From the NCBI GenBank assembly GCA_041398785.1, contig JAWKUA010000009.1, positions 186,001-250,000 of the forward strand: a stretch of DNA of 64,000 nt, read 5' to 3'. A program made the translations under genes and the position numbers. Origin of the DNA: Planctomycetaceae bacterium (lineage in GTDB: Bacteria > Planctomycetota > Planctomycetia > Planctomycetales > Planctomycetaceae). Positions 26,023-34,886 of this stretch are shown piece after piece. Position 1 is the first letter of the stretch. Each line of letters starts with the position of its first letter. The notes under the pieces were generated by a model. That model was not told the DNA's origin. It ran no database searches and saw only the letters and a list, made by a program, of their open reading frames with translations.

Positions 26023-28635
26023 ATGTTTTTCAGACTGCTGTCCATCGCTCTGCTCGGGTGTCTTTCTGCAACGTCGTTCGCTCAGGGAGTGAATGTCCGT
26101 TCGTTGAGTCTTGACTTCGGGGGGCCGAACCGGCCACCAGCCGCGGACGATGTGCTAACGGTATCAGCGGAACTGGTCGCCATCGACGAAACCAGCGCCG
26201 AACTGCAGGTAACCGCTGAGCTTCAGGACGGCTACTACATCTACCCGACGAACCCGGGTTTCGGCACAGCCACTCAGATCACTCTGACGAACACCGGCGG
26301 CCTGACAGCTGCTGGCGGCGAGTTCGTCGCCGATCATGAACCAAAGGTTGTCTTTGACGACATCCTGAAGCTGGATATCGAAAAATACTTCGGAACGGTC
26401 ACCTGGACGCGCCGGCTGACGTCAACGAACGGGCCGCTCAAACCAGGAATCAGCGTTGAGGGCGAACTGACGGGACAATACTGTTCCAGCGGCGAAGGCG
26501 GAGTCTGTGTGCAGATCACCCCCGCACGGCAATTCACCGCGACGCTTTCAGAGTCCACCGTATCAGCGCCTGCGACGACGCGAGACAATGTCGCTGCACC
26601 AGAACGAACGAGTGGCAATGGTGATGCCGCAGATTCGCAGTCTCGGGTCACCATTATCCCCGACGTGAAGGGGGATGAGGACGAAAAGTCGCCGATCGAA
26701 TTCACGATTTCTCTGACTCCGGCTGACGCGTCTGTCGGCGACGAAGTCACGCTTTCTGTCACCGCAAACATCGCCCGGCCCTGGCACACGTATTCACTGA
26801 CTCAGGACGCCGAACAGGGCGGCGGGCAGCCAACGGAGATTCTGCTGGACGAAGTCACGGGACTTCAGGCGATCGGCACGGACTTTACTGCGTCGGAAAA
26901 ACCGGAAATTGAAGAACCGCTCGAAGGCTTCGTTCTGGAAACGCACTACGACCACGTGACATGGTCCCGACCGTTCGTGCTGACTGACGAACAGGCTCAC
27001 ATCGCCGGCACGGTCATCTTTCAGATCTGCAACAACGGGTCCTGCCTGCCTCCTGCTGACTTTGAATTTCGTGTTTCCCTGGGAACGGCGACGACCGGAC
27101 AGATTCCCGCAGTGCCCGGACCGGCAGGGCCGGACGTACTACCGGAAACACAGCCGACAGCAACCGAAACCGATGCCGCGCTGGCTGTGAACAATCCCGC
27201 CAAAGACGGGCTGTGGGCATTCCTGCTGACGGCTGTGGTGGCTGGTTATGTCGCTCTGCTGACACCGTGCGTGTTTCCCATGATTCCGGTGACCGTCAGC
27301 TTCTTCCTGAAACAGGGCGAAACCGGCAAGGACAACACGCTCAGACTGGCCATCGTTTATTGTCTGGGAATCGTCGGAACATTCACGGTGCTCGGGCTGC
27401 TGACGGCAACGTTCTTCGGCGGAGAAGCGCTGAACCAGCTTGCAAACAACCCGTGGCTGAATCTGTTCTTTGCACTTGTGTTCACACTGTTCGCAATGAT
27501 GCTGCTGGGAATGTTCGAACTGCGAGTTCCGTCGTGGCTGCTGACGTGGTCGGCAAAGCGCGAATCCACCGGAGGAATCGTGGGTGTGTTGTTTATGGCG
27601 CTGACATTCACGCTGGTGTCATTTACCTGCACATTTGCCTTTGTAGGCACACTGCTGGTGGTAGCGGCGAAGGGCAGCTATTTCTGGCCGATCATCGGGA
27701 TGCTGGCGTTTTCAACGGCGTTCGCTTCACCGTTTTTCTTCCTCGCACTGTTTCCCGGCATGCTGAAGAAGCTACCGAAAAGCGGCGGCTGGATGAATCG
27801 CGTGAAGGTCACGCTGGGTCTGCTGGAACTGGCAATCGTGGCGAAATTCCTGAGTGTCGCCGACATCGGGTTCAGCGCAACACAGACTCCCTACCTGCTG
27901 GACTTCAGTCTTGTCGTCGGAGCGTGGATTGCCGTGGCCGTCGTCACCGGACTGTATCTGCTGGGAATGTTCAGCATCGGACATGATGACAACAACAGGA
28001 GCACCGGTCCGCTGCAGGCTGTCTTCGCGCTGACATTTATCGGCATCGGCGTTTACATGGCCGTCGGACTCTTCGCGCGGGAAGAACCCAAAGGGATCGT
28101 ATGGCAGCAGATCGCGGCCTTCGCTCCACCGACGGCAGCGATCTCCGAAACGGACAATGGTTATTTTCTTGAGCACGACGGCCTGCAGTATGCTCTGGAA
28201 TTCGACACCGCCGTCGAACAGGCTCGCGGCGCCAACAAGCCGATTTTCGTCGACTTCACCGGAGTCAACTGCATCAACTGCCGCGTGATGGAACGCACGG
28301 CCCTGCGGACTCCGAAAGTCCACGAAGTCATCAGCGACCTCCCGCGGGCACAGCTCTACGTCGACACGGTTCCGGGCGTCGAGGACGCCGCGCGCAGCAA
28401 GCAGATTCTCAACAGAAATATCGATCTGCAGAAATCGCTGTTTGGTGACGTGGCAATCCCGGCTTATGCAATCGTCTCTCCCGACGGAACACAGATCCTT
28501 GCACGTTTCACCGGCCTGGACACATCCGGGGAGAAGTTCCGGGCGTTTCTGGACGAGGGTCTGAACGCTTGGCGTCAGCGGTCCGGCACATCAGGCGCAC
28601 GCGCCACAACGACCGGCCTGGTTTCCGTGCACTGA
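26023..28635 (+). CDS. Protein-disulfide reductase, DsbD-like
   Basis: An 870-residue thiol:disulfide interchange protein that carries reducing power across the inner membrane. After a signal peptide (1-20) there are two DsbD N-terminal-like beta domains (roughly 30-170 and 225-365). A transmembrane CcdA/DsbD core follows, with LTPCVFPMIPV (Cys416) and LVSFTCTFAFVG, and then a C-terminal thioredoxin-like domain with NCINC (Cys750 and Cys753). Duplication of the N domain makes it longer than Escherichia coli DsbD (about 560 residues). The frame opens upstream at 25891, but the signal peptide supports ATG 26023. The divergent HlyD gene may share its regulatory region. It could also serve cytochrome c maturation. 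Confidence 0.9.
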   Translation: MFFRLLSIALLGCLSATSFAQGVNVRSLSLDFGGPNRPPAADDVLTVSAELVAIDETSAELQVTAELQDGYYIYPTNPGFGTATQITLTNTGGLTAAGGEFVADHEPKVVFDDILKLDIEKYFGTVTWTRRLTSTNGPLKPGISVEGELTGQYCSSGEGGVCVQITPARQFTATLSESTVSAPATTRDNVAAPERTSGNGDAADSQSRVTIIPDVKGDEDEKSPIEFTISLTPADASVGDEVTLSVTANIARPWHTYSLTQDAEQGGGQPTEILLDEVTGLQAIGTDFTASEKPEIEEPLEGFVLETHYDHVTWSRPFVLTDEQAHIAGTVIFQICNNGSCLPPADFEFRVSLGTATTGQIPAVPGPAGPDVLPETQPTATETDAALAVNNPAKDGLWAFLLTAVVAGYVALLTPCVFPMIPVTVSFFLKQGETGKDNTLRLAIVYCLGIVGTFTVLGLLTATFFGGEALNQLANNPWLNLFFALVFTLFAMMLLGMFELRVPSWLLTWSAKRESTGGIVGVLFMALTFTLVSFTCTFAFVGTLLVVAAKGSYFWPIIGMLAFSTAFASPFFFLALFPGMLKKLPKSGGWMNRVKVTLGLLELAIVAKFLSVADIGFSATQTPYLLDFSLVVGAWIAVAVVTGLYLLGMFSIGHDDNNRSTGPLQAVFALTFIGIGVYMAVGLFAREEPKGIVWQQIAAFAPPTAAISETDNGYFLEHDGLQYALEFDTAVEQARGANKPIFVDFTGVNCINCRVMERTALRTPKVHEVISDLPRAQLYVDTVPGVEDAARSKQILNRNIDLQKSLFGDVAIPAYAIVSPDGTQILARFTGLDTSGEKFRAFLDEGLNAWRQRSGTSGARATTTGLVSVH

Positions 28636-28685
28636 ACAATCCTGGCTGCGCGATGGCCGGTTGACAATCTGCGGTCTTGAGAGTC

Positions 28686-29846
28686 CTACTCCGGTCCGAA
28701 CAGCACGCAGATCGCTGCAGGGGCGAACACAACGCTTTGGTTGTACGTCAGTTCTCCGCTGTTCTGATCGACGACAAACGAAGCCAGCGTGTGAGAATCC
28801 TGGCCCGCTGCCAACAGCCAGCGAGCTGATGGATCGAGGTTGAAGTTGCGCGGCGTGGCACCGCGGACGAACTCTCGTTCGACTACTTTCAATTCGCCGG
28901 TGTCGGGGTTGACGGCAAATACGGTGATCGTGTCATGTCCACGATTGGCCGAATACACAAAGCGACCGTTCGGATGCACACGGATTTCCGAAGCGCTCGT
29001 GAACTGTTCCTTCGCCAGCTCCGCTTTCGGAACAGCTTCAATCGTTTGCTTTGCCGTCATCGTGCCGGCATCGGCGTTGTAGTCGAAGACGGTCACTGTC
29101 AGATCCAGTTCATTCAGCACGTAAACCCACTTTCCGGACGTGTGGAACTTCATGTGACGAGGCCCCGCACCGGCAGGAACTTCGCCGAAGCCGTGCGGCG
29201 TTATCTTTGAGTTCGCGGCGTCGACTGTGTAGATAACCACCTTGTCCAGCCCCAGATCCGGCACGAATGCGAAACGGTTGTCAGGCGAGAATCCTGTCCA
29301 GTGAGGATGTGGGGCGTCCTGCCGGTTTCCCACGACGCGCGATCCGCCATTGTGCTCGATCAACTGAGTACGTTCCTTCAGCGTTCCATCATCGTTGAGC
29401 GAAAAAACGGCGACCGAGCCTCCGCCGTATTGTGCCGTCAGCACAGTCTTCGCGGTGGCATCCACGCTGACGTGAGTTCCGCCACCGTCGCCGATTTCCA
29501 AAGCATTCAGAAGCGCCAGTGCGGAATGACCATCGTGCGATTCAATGGCATAGCAGATGACGGACGGCTTGCCGCCGACAGAACCGACAGCGTACAGGCG
29601 ATTTCGGTTGGGGTGCATCGCCAGAAACCCGGGACCGCTGACCTCCGCCGCGACCGTCGGGTTCGAAAGCCTGCCGGTGCGCGTGTCCAGCAGGCAATGG
29701 TAGATCCCTCTGCTCAGTGAGTTACCGCCGGTTCCGATCCAGACATCAATGGAATCTGTCTGAGCGATGGACGTGGAACTTGCAGTCGTCACCAGCAGGC
29801 CTCCCGTAATGAATATGGCTTGAATCAGTTTCCGGAAACGGGTCAT
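28686..29846 (-). CDS. Secreted lactonase-family beta-propeller (6-phosphogluconolactonase-like)
   Basis: A 386-residue seven-bladed propeller of the lactonase family (YbhE/3-carboxymuconate cyclase group). Sec signal at the N-terminus (FITGGLLVTTASSTSIAQ). Family features include YAVGSVGG, LTAQYGGGSVAVF, HPHWTGFSPD, GAGPRHMKFH, VYSANRGHDTI and GATPRNFNLDPSARWLLAAGQDSHTL. GGAGG lies five bases before the ATG at 29846, which decides this start over the GTG at 29858. The signal peptide makes a purely cytoplasmic pentose-phosphate role unlikely; an extracytoplasmic sugar or aromatic lactone is more plausible. It is last in a purD/nucleotidyltransferase/lactonase run. Confidence 0.88.
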   Translation of the reverse strand: MTRFRKLIQAIFITGGLLVTTASSTSIAQTDSIDVWIGTGGNSLSRGIYHCLLDTRTGRLSNPTVAAEVSGPGFLAMHPNRNRLYAVGSVGGKPSVICYAIESHDGHSALALLNALEIGDGGGTHVSVDATAKTVLTAQYGGGSVAVFSLNDDGTLKERTQLIEHNGGSRVVGNRQDAPHPHWTGFSPDNRFAFVPDLGLDKVVIYTVDAANSKITPHGFGEVPAGAGPRHMKFHTSGKWVYVLNELDLTVTVFDYNADAGTMTAKQTIEAVPKAELAKEQFTSASEIRVHPNGRFVYSANRGHDTITVFAVNPDTGELKVVEREFVRGATPRNFNLDPSARWLLAAGQDSHTLASFVVDQNSGELTYNQSVVFAPAAICVLFGPE

Positions 29847-29861
29847 GCGATCCTCCACTGG

Positions 29862-30464
29862 TCAATAGTCTTCGTCCACCTGTGCCGCCTGCCACAGTTC
29901 GAGAAACTTCTCACGAACGTACGGGTTGAGCTGTTCAGCGAAGACCGCAGGAAGCTGGTTGACGCGGATCAGATTCATTACATCTGCCATGTCCTGCATC
30001 CGGTGAGCGGCGGTCATGCCGCTGGCCAGTTTCAGTTCCAGCAGTGCCTTGAGCGACACATACGGAATTCCCTCTTCGTGCCGTTCAGCAACTGTTTCAG
30101 GCTCAGGGAAGGCCACCGGTTTTGGAAGGCCGTCGCCTGGGTATTCGCCAACCATCAGAGCGTCAATGCTGACATTGGTCACCGCGTCACGAAAACTCTT
30201 CGACCCCTCAAATTTGTTGACCCAGCCGCGCCCGATGTATCTGTCTTTGAATTTCTTCAGATCCTCCCGGCGAATCAGGATATCGACATCAGCGGTTGTG
30301 CGTTTGTGGCCGTGAGCATTCGCAGCCATGGCACCGGCGATCGCGAACGGAATGTTCATCTCCGTAAGCGTCTTCGTCAGCCGGCGCATAGCTTCGTGTA
30401 TCGGTGACTGCTGCATGAAGAAGGCGTCTGCCTGCCTGGCGGCTTCCAGAATGGGTACTCTCAT
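29862..30464 (-). CDS. Nucleotidyltransferase-fold protein of unknown substrate
   Basis: A 200-residue protein with the polymerase-beta-like nucleotidyltransferase pattern: FAIAGAMAANAHG in place of the GG/GS motif, TTADVDILI for the catalytic DxD, and VSIDALMVG for the third Asp. A helical C-terminal half follows. The frame runs back to 30563, overlapping purD, but ATG 30464 begins a sensible sequence. Its stop lies 15 bases before the lactonase start and it follows purD by about 70 bases, so all three probably share an mRNA. It resembles the nucleotidyltransferase half of AbiEii/MNT-type systems, but no cognate antitoxin is beside it. Confidence 0.78.
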   Translation of the reverse strand: MRVPILEAARQADAFFMQQSPIHEAMRRLTKTLTEMNIPFAIAGAMAANAHGHKRTTADVDILIRREDLKKFKDRYIGRGWVNKFEGSKSFRDAVTNVSIDALMVGEYPGDGLPKPVAFPEPETVAERHEEGIPYVSLKALLELKLASGMTAAHRMQDMADVMNLIRVNQLPAVFAEQLNPYVREKFLELWQAAQVDEDY

Positions 30465-30532
30465 GGCGCACGATTCTACCGTGGTCTCACAGCGGAAACG
30501 AGCCTGTGGAATTCTCGCTGATCCGAAATGAA

Positions 30533-31804
30533 TCATGCCTTGTCCGAGATATCTGAGCGACACCAGCCGCCCGCCCAGTGAATTTGTTCGACTGCGGCGT
30601 AGGCGGCAACTTTGGCATCCGCGATGGTTGCTCCGGTCGCCGTGACACCCAAAACACGCCCGCCGGCGTTCAGAATTCGACTGTCCTTTTCGACGGTTCC
30701 GGCGTGAAACACTTTCACATCGGGCATGGCGTCCGCTTCGTCAATGCCGGAGATCTCGCGGCCCTTTTCGTAGTCTCCCGGATAGCCTTCTGATGCCATG
30801 ACCACGCACACAGCCGGACGAGGATCCCAGTCCAGGCCTTCCAGTTCCGCAAGCCGACCATCGGCCGCCAGAGAAAGCACCTGCGCCAGATCGGACTTCA
30901 GTCGCATCAGCACGGGTTGTGCTTCCGGATCTCCGAAGCGAACGTTGTATTCAAGCACTTTCGGCCCCTGGTGCGTCAGCATCAGGCCGGCGTACAGGAT
31001 GCCGGAAAACGGACAGCCGCGGTTCTTCATCGCGCTGACTGTTGGAATCAGGATGCGCGTAACGATCTCGTCCATCATGGGCTCGGTGACCGATGGAGCC
31101 GGGCTGTAGGCTCCCATGCCGCCTGTATTGGGGCCTCGATCGCCGTCCAGTGCTCGTTTGTGATCCTGGGAAGTTTCCAGAGGAATGATCGTGTCGCCAT
31201 CGATGATGGCCAGAATGCTGGCTTCCTGACCTTCCAGGCATTCTTCGATCACGATCTTTCGCCCCGCGGTACCGAATTCGTCGTGCTTCAGCATCGACGT
31301 CGCGGCGTCGATCGCTTCGCGTCGGTTGCGGCAGACATAGACCCCCTTGCCGGCAGCCAGCCCGTCCGCTTTCACAACCAGCGGCAAGTCGTGTTCGACG
31401 GAATCCAGATAACTGAGCGCCGGCTGCAGACTTGTAAACGCTTTGAACGCGGCTGTCGGGATTCCGGCCTTCTTCATGATCTCCTTGCAGAACGACTTGC
31501 TGCCTTCCAGCTGCGCGGCGGCTTTCGACGGTCCGAAGATGCGAAGCCCCGCGCTGCGGAATTCGTCCACGATGCCGGCCACAAGCGGAGCCTCCGGGCC
31601 GACAACCGTCAGGTCGATGGAGTTCTGTTTCGCGAAACTCAGCAGACGGCTGATGTCGTCGGCCGCAATACTGACGTTTTCGCCATCCTGTGACGTTCCG
31701 GCGTTGCCTGGTGCGCAGTACACGCGTTCCACGTTGCGCGACTGAGAAAGCTTCCAGACCAGAGCGTGTTCGCGGCCACCCTGACCAATGACGAGAATCT
31801 TCAT
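30533..31804 (-). CDS. purD: Phosphoribosylamine--glycine ligase PurD
   Basis: A 423-residue ATP-grasp ligase that makes GAR from phosphoribosylamine, glycine and ATP in de novo purine synthesis. The N-terminal KILVIGQGGREHAL, then VVGPEAPLVAGI, the ATP-grasp stretch PLVVKADGLAAGKGVYV, SQDHKRALDGD, GPNTGGMGAYSP, the metal-binding EYNVRFGDPEAQPVL and the closing VLGVTATG are all present. The frame is open 14 codons further upstream, but the family starts at ATG 31804. purH lies elsewhere in the window (54.6 kb), so the purine genes are scattered. It heads a short run with the nucleotidyltransferase and lactonase genes. Confidence 0.96.
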   Translation of the reverse strand: MKILVIGQGGREHALVWKLSQSRNVERVYCAPGNAGTSQDGENVSIAADDISRLLSFAKQNSIDLTVVGPEAPLVAGIVDEFRSAGLRIFGPSKAAAQLEGSKSFCKEIMKKAGIPTAAFKAFTSLQPALSYLDSVEHDLPLVVKADGLAAGKGVYVCRNRREAIDAATSMLKHDEFGTAGRKIVIEECLEGQEASILAIIDGDTIIPLETSQDHKRALDGDRGPNTGGMGAYSPAPSVTEPMMDEIVTRILIPTVSAMKNRGCPFSGILYAGLMLTHQGPKVLEYNVRFGDPEAQPVLMRLKSDLAQVLSLAADGRLAELEGLDWDPRPAVCVVMASEGYPGDYEKGREISGIDEADAMPDVKVFHAGTVEKDSRILNAGGRVLGVTATGATIADAKVAAYAAVEQIHWAGGWCRSDISDKA

Positions 31805-31904
31805 GAAATTCGTTTTGCCCTTCGTTTGTCCACAGCGAAAGCCCATGAGTTCCGCACGTCGCGGTGCCGCGTGTCAGAAACCGTCATTCCGGAACGCTCG
31901 CGGC

Positions 31905-31938
31905 ACAAAAAAAGCTCGCGGCAGAGTACCGCGAGCTT
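31905..31938 (-). terminator. Intrinsic terminator
   Basis: Perfect ten-base stem AAGCTCGCGG (31912-31921) and CCGCGAGCTT (31929-31938) with a seven-base loop. On the minus strand it is followed by a run of seven T, 42 bases downstream of the DUF309 stop. A weaker T-tract on the plus side could let it act both ways. Confidence 0.85.
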
Positions 31939-31979
31939 CTGTGTTTTTCGACGCCGTCGCCGCAGCGAATCCCGAGTCC

Positions 31980-32552
31980 TCAGGAACTGGCGGCCATGCT
32001 GACCGGCTTCAGCAGGAACGGAAACACACGAACGGCCAGCCCCGGTGCATGATCTTTCTTGTAGGCCAGTTGAGCCGCGCGGTCGGCCGCGAACTGCAGA
32101 CGCGTAAAGTCCAGCCCGCAAAAGCTGTCGGTATCCGCCTCGGCAGCGACGTCAGCAAACATTTCGCCGGCCGAAGCCGCGTGACGCCGAACACCGTGAA
32201 TACTGCGTTCCCGGACTTTCACGCCGGCGGCGGAAAGCTTGATTAGTCCCTTCAGGAACCTTCCAACCGTGGTATCCGCTCCGGACACTCGCCACAGCCG
32301 TTCCCACTCTTCATGGGCCTCCCAATAGAAGCCCAGGTTGAAGAAGTCGATTGCGAGCAGAAAGTTGCGGTTGTCAGACCAGTTTTCGTTGCTGAGCGCC
32401 TTGGGACCGTTGCCTGCCGCATGTTTGCGACCGTAACTGTGACCCTTGGGATCTCGAATCGGGTGCGGAAGTCCCGACCCGGGATAGAAGGCATATTCGG
32501 GAAGTGGAACGGACGGAAGCAGACGAGCACATTCCGCGTCAGCCGGTGTCAT
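31980..32552 (-). CDS. DUF309 family protein
   Basis: A 190-residue protein with the DUF309 core: FFNLGFYWEAHEEWERLWR, then FLKGLIKLSAAGVKV and a following basic helix. The two conserved His of the core helices (WEAHEEWE and HGVRRHAA) suggest metal or phosphate contact, but the function is unknown. The N-terminal 60 residues (YAFYPGSGLPHP segment) are outside the domain and polar. It is followed by a strong intrinsic terminator. Confidence 0.8.
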   Translation of the reverse strand: MTPADAECARLLPSVPLPEYAFYPGSGLPHPIRDPKGHSYGRKHAAGNGPKALSNENWSDNRNFLLAIDFFNLGFYWEAHEEWERLWRVSGADTTVGRFLKGLIKLSAAGVKVRERSIHGVRRHAASAGEMFADVAAEADTDSFCGLDFTRLQFAADRAAQLAYKKDHAPGLAVRVFPFLLKPVSMAASS

Positions 32553-32947
32553 GGGTGAGAAACTCCGAATAAATTGCTGTGGGATGGTGTGGACGCAGGC
32601 AGGGCGGGAAACGATCCGCGCGAAGGTGGGACAGGTGATCCAGTGTTCAGTGCCTGATTGGCTTCCGTTCCGGTTGCACTGACTTTACACGCTTTTCTGC
32701 AGACTTCGAGCGCTTCTTTTGTCGAAATCTGCACTTTCCGGACGTTCAGAGTGAACGGTCCCGTTCGCTGTCGGAACCTGTGAACTTCACCCGTTCAGCC
32801 CAGCTTTCGCCAACGCCGGGGATTCGGAAACTGTGCGGTTTTCGCCGTGGCGGAACGCCGGGAGACCCGCCTTCGGGGCAGGTATTCAGAGGCGGCGGCG
32901 ATGCCTCGCACCAGCGTTGGGATCGGCCAGCATGACCACGCGTCACG
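32553..32947. other. Intergenic region without a recognisable gene
   Basis: About 395 bases between two minus-strand genes. The short frames in it are Arg/Pro-rich and lack support. It should carry the DUF309 promoter. No repeat or hairpin stands out. Confidence 0.45.
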
Positions 32948-34000
32948 TCAATTTCGAAGAAACGGATCGAAACCTTCCTGCAGGGCTTTCAGAGCGTGTG
33001 GAATCTCCGAAGAACCATCAGCCGCCGACGAAACGGATGGCAATGGTGATCGCGTAAACGGCTCGATATCGGAATTCGACGTCACGTCGGAAAACATGGT
33101 CGACACAGATTCCGGCACGTATTCGCGCGCCCGGTCGCGAACATAGCCGCTGACCACACCGGCGCCGTCACTCATGGTGCCGGACAATTCATCCTGGAAC
33201 CCGGACCGTGCTCGCGCCAAAGCGTCCGACGCGCGGCGATCGAGAGCGCTGGTGACGTCCTGGAAGATTCCGCCGTCCTCCGGCGCCGGCGCCACGCGCG
33301 AAGAATCGTCCGTTGAAACCTCATCGCCAAACAACAGACTTTCCAATTCGCTGGTTTCCTGACGGATCTGACGAGTGGAAACGGACGTTTCTGCAGATGT
33401 TTCGGTTTCGGTCGTTTCGGGTCTCTGATCCTGTCGCAACCCGGCGCTCCCGGACCGGAAAACGTCCTCGGCGGAAAGTTCGCCTGGATTCATCGCAATC
33501 GTTGCACGAGCAGCCGATTCGGTTGTTTCCGTCAACTGCCGAAGCGGCTGAATCCTTTGCGCCGAATCCGGAAACGGAACGCGAAAGATGTCATCGCCGT
33601 CATTCGCAGGAGCACGAATCGGTTCCGAGAAAAACCCGGGATCACCGAGCAGATCGTCAGCATCGGAACTCTGCGCAGGAGTTTCATTGATGAATGACCG
33701 CAGTTGATCCAGCGTTGAATTTCCTGAAGTGATCGAATCGGCCAGATCGTCAGCCACCGTCGTCGCAATCAGGTCAGAAGACCCGTGGGCCACCAGCGCC
33801 CGCGCCAATTCCGGACGATCTGCCCACTGAGCGGCGTCCCAGTTGCGCACGTCGGAATAGGCGAGTCCCAGCGAATGCTGCGGCGTTCTCGGAATGAACT
33901 GAAACCCGTCGTGCCCGCGAACGAGATGATACTGCAGAGCGACAAAGATGGATCCGGCCCCCACGCAGCAGCCGATCAGAAACGGTTTCAGTTTGCCCAT
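32948..34000 (-). CDS. Anchored acidic hypothetical protein
   Basis: A 350-residue protein with one N-terminal transmembrane segment (PFLIGCCVGAGSIFVALQY). A short ordered region (PQHSLGLAYSDVRNWDAAQW, RPELARALVAHGSSDLI) is followed by an acidic, Ser/Thr/Glu-rich, probably disordered tail with a helical patch near residues 265-300. I do not recognise it. The N-terminal 80 residues look the most conserved and may be the functional part. Codon use fits the neighbours, so this is a real gene. Divergent from mraZ. Confidence 0.7.
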   Translation of the reverse strand: MGKLKPFLIGCCVGAGSIFVALQYHLVRGHDGFQFIPRTPQHSLGLAYSDVRNWDAAQWADRPELARALVAHGSSDLIATTVADDLADSITSGNSTLDQLRSFINETPAQSSDADDLLGDPGFFSEPIRAPANDGDDIFRVPFPDSAQRIQPLRQLTETTESAARATIAMNPGELSAEDVFRSGSAGLRQDQRPETTETETSAETSVSTRQIRQETSELESLLFGDEVSTDDSSRVAPAPEDGGIFQDVTSALDRRASDALARARSGFQDELSGTMSDGAGVVSGYVRDRAREYVPESVSTMFSDVTSNSDIEPFTRSPLPSVSSAADGSSEIPHALKALQEGFDPFLRN

Positions 34001-34415
34001 TGCCAGACCTCATTCGTGATCTTCACAGACACCAGGAACGTGCTGCACGATGTTCGTCACGATCAAACGTATCACCTCCGGCACTGCAATCTTGTGTGAA
34101 GTCACCGCACCCGCGGCAGTTTGGAACCGTTTGCCGCTGGTCCGCCCGCCAGGTCTTCGCGGGCAGACAACTTTCACCAGCCGTCACCAGCCGTCTGAAC
34201 TGCGTTGACGCCACTCCTTTGCGTGAGTCGGGCGAACCCGAATTTTGTGAATTATCGGAAAAACCGGATGTCAGTCCGTTGCTGACAACAGGACATCACA
34301 ATAAGGTCCGCTGTGGGATTAATGCCCGATGAATCAAAAAACAGACGGTTGAATGTGGTATGGCTGCCCATTATCGTAAGAAGGCAAAACCCAGGAATCT
34401 CACCGGCAGCCATTC
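34001..34415. other. Divergent intergenic region upstream of mraZ
   Basis: About 415 bases between the anchored protein and mraZ. It contains a 10-bp tandem pair TCACCAGCCG at 34174-34193. The TGGGA/TGGGT direct repeats that MraZ binds elsewhere are not clearly present; only a single TGGGA occurs near 34314. No gene seen. Confidence 0.45.
34174..34193. repeat. Two-copy 10-bp tandem repeat
   Basis: TCACCAGCCG occurs at 34174-34183 and again at 34184-34193, in the region upstream of mraZ. No function is evident. Confidence 0.7.
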
Positions 34416-34886
34416 ATGTTCATCACCGGCGAAGTCAGACGAACGATCGACGAGCGACATCGCCTGACTCTTCCCGCCGACTTTGCGGAAGCAGTTGCAG
34501 ATGAAATTGGCGACGTAATCCTCGCTAAGGAACGTTCCGGATGCGTCAGTTTGTGGCGGCGGGACGAATGGCAGCGACGACTGGACAGCGGCGTCAGTCT
34601 GCTGCGGCAGAAGATTGAATCCGGCCGCATGGAACAGCGGTGGGGAGACGTCCAGCGGCTCGGCCGGTTGCTGTCAACCCGCCATCAGCAGGTAAGCCTT
34701 GCAAAGCGGTCACGCCTTCTGATTCCTGAGGGATTTCGTCAGTTCTTGGGAGTGGATGCCGGAAAGGAAGTGGTGATTGTCGGGGCGGTGATCTGCGTTG
34801 AAATCTGGCACCCGGATCGGTGGATGGACGTGCTGAAGGATGAGATGCCCGAATTCGGAGAGCTGTTTAAGACGTTGACGCAATAG
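34416..34886 (+). CDS. mraZ: MraZ transcriptional regulator (orphan)
   Basis: A 156-residue DNA-binding protein with two SpoVT-AbrB-type halves. The first runs MFITGEVRRTIDERHRLTLP (1-20) and the second LAKRSRLLIPEGF (about 95-107). Length is close to the family norm of roughly 145-155. MraZ normally heads the division and cell-wall cluster and controls it, but here no rsmH, ftsL, ftsI or mur gene follows; the next gene is nhaA behind a terminator. Planctomycetes lack FtsZ and most of that cluster, so this looks like a relict or re-purposed regulator. Confidence 0.88.
   Translation: MFITGEVRRTIDERHRLTLPADFAEAVADEIGDVILAKERSGCVSLWRRDEWQRRLDSGVSLLRQKIESGRMEQRWGDVQRLGRLLSTRHQQVSLAKRSRLLIPEGFRQFLGVDAGKEVVIVGAVICVEIWHPDRWMDVLKDEMPEFGELFKTLTQ

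Noticed and set aside
29862..30464. A type II toxin-antitoxin or AbiE-like pair
   Set aside because: The nucleotidyltransferase-fold gene has no adjacent small antitoxin; its neighbours are purD and a lactonase.
34300..34415. MraZ-binding boxes upstream of mraZ
   Set aside because: Only one TGGGA is found; the expected three or four spaced direct repeats are missing.
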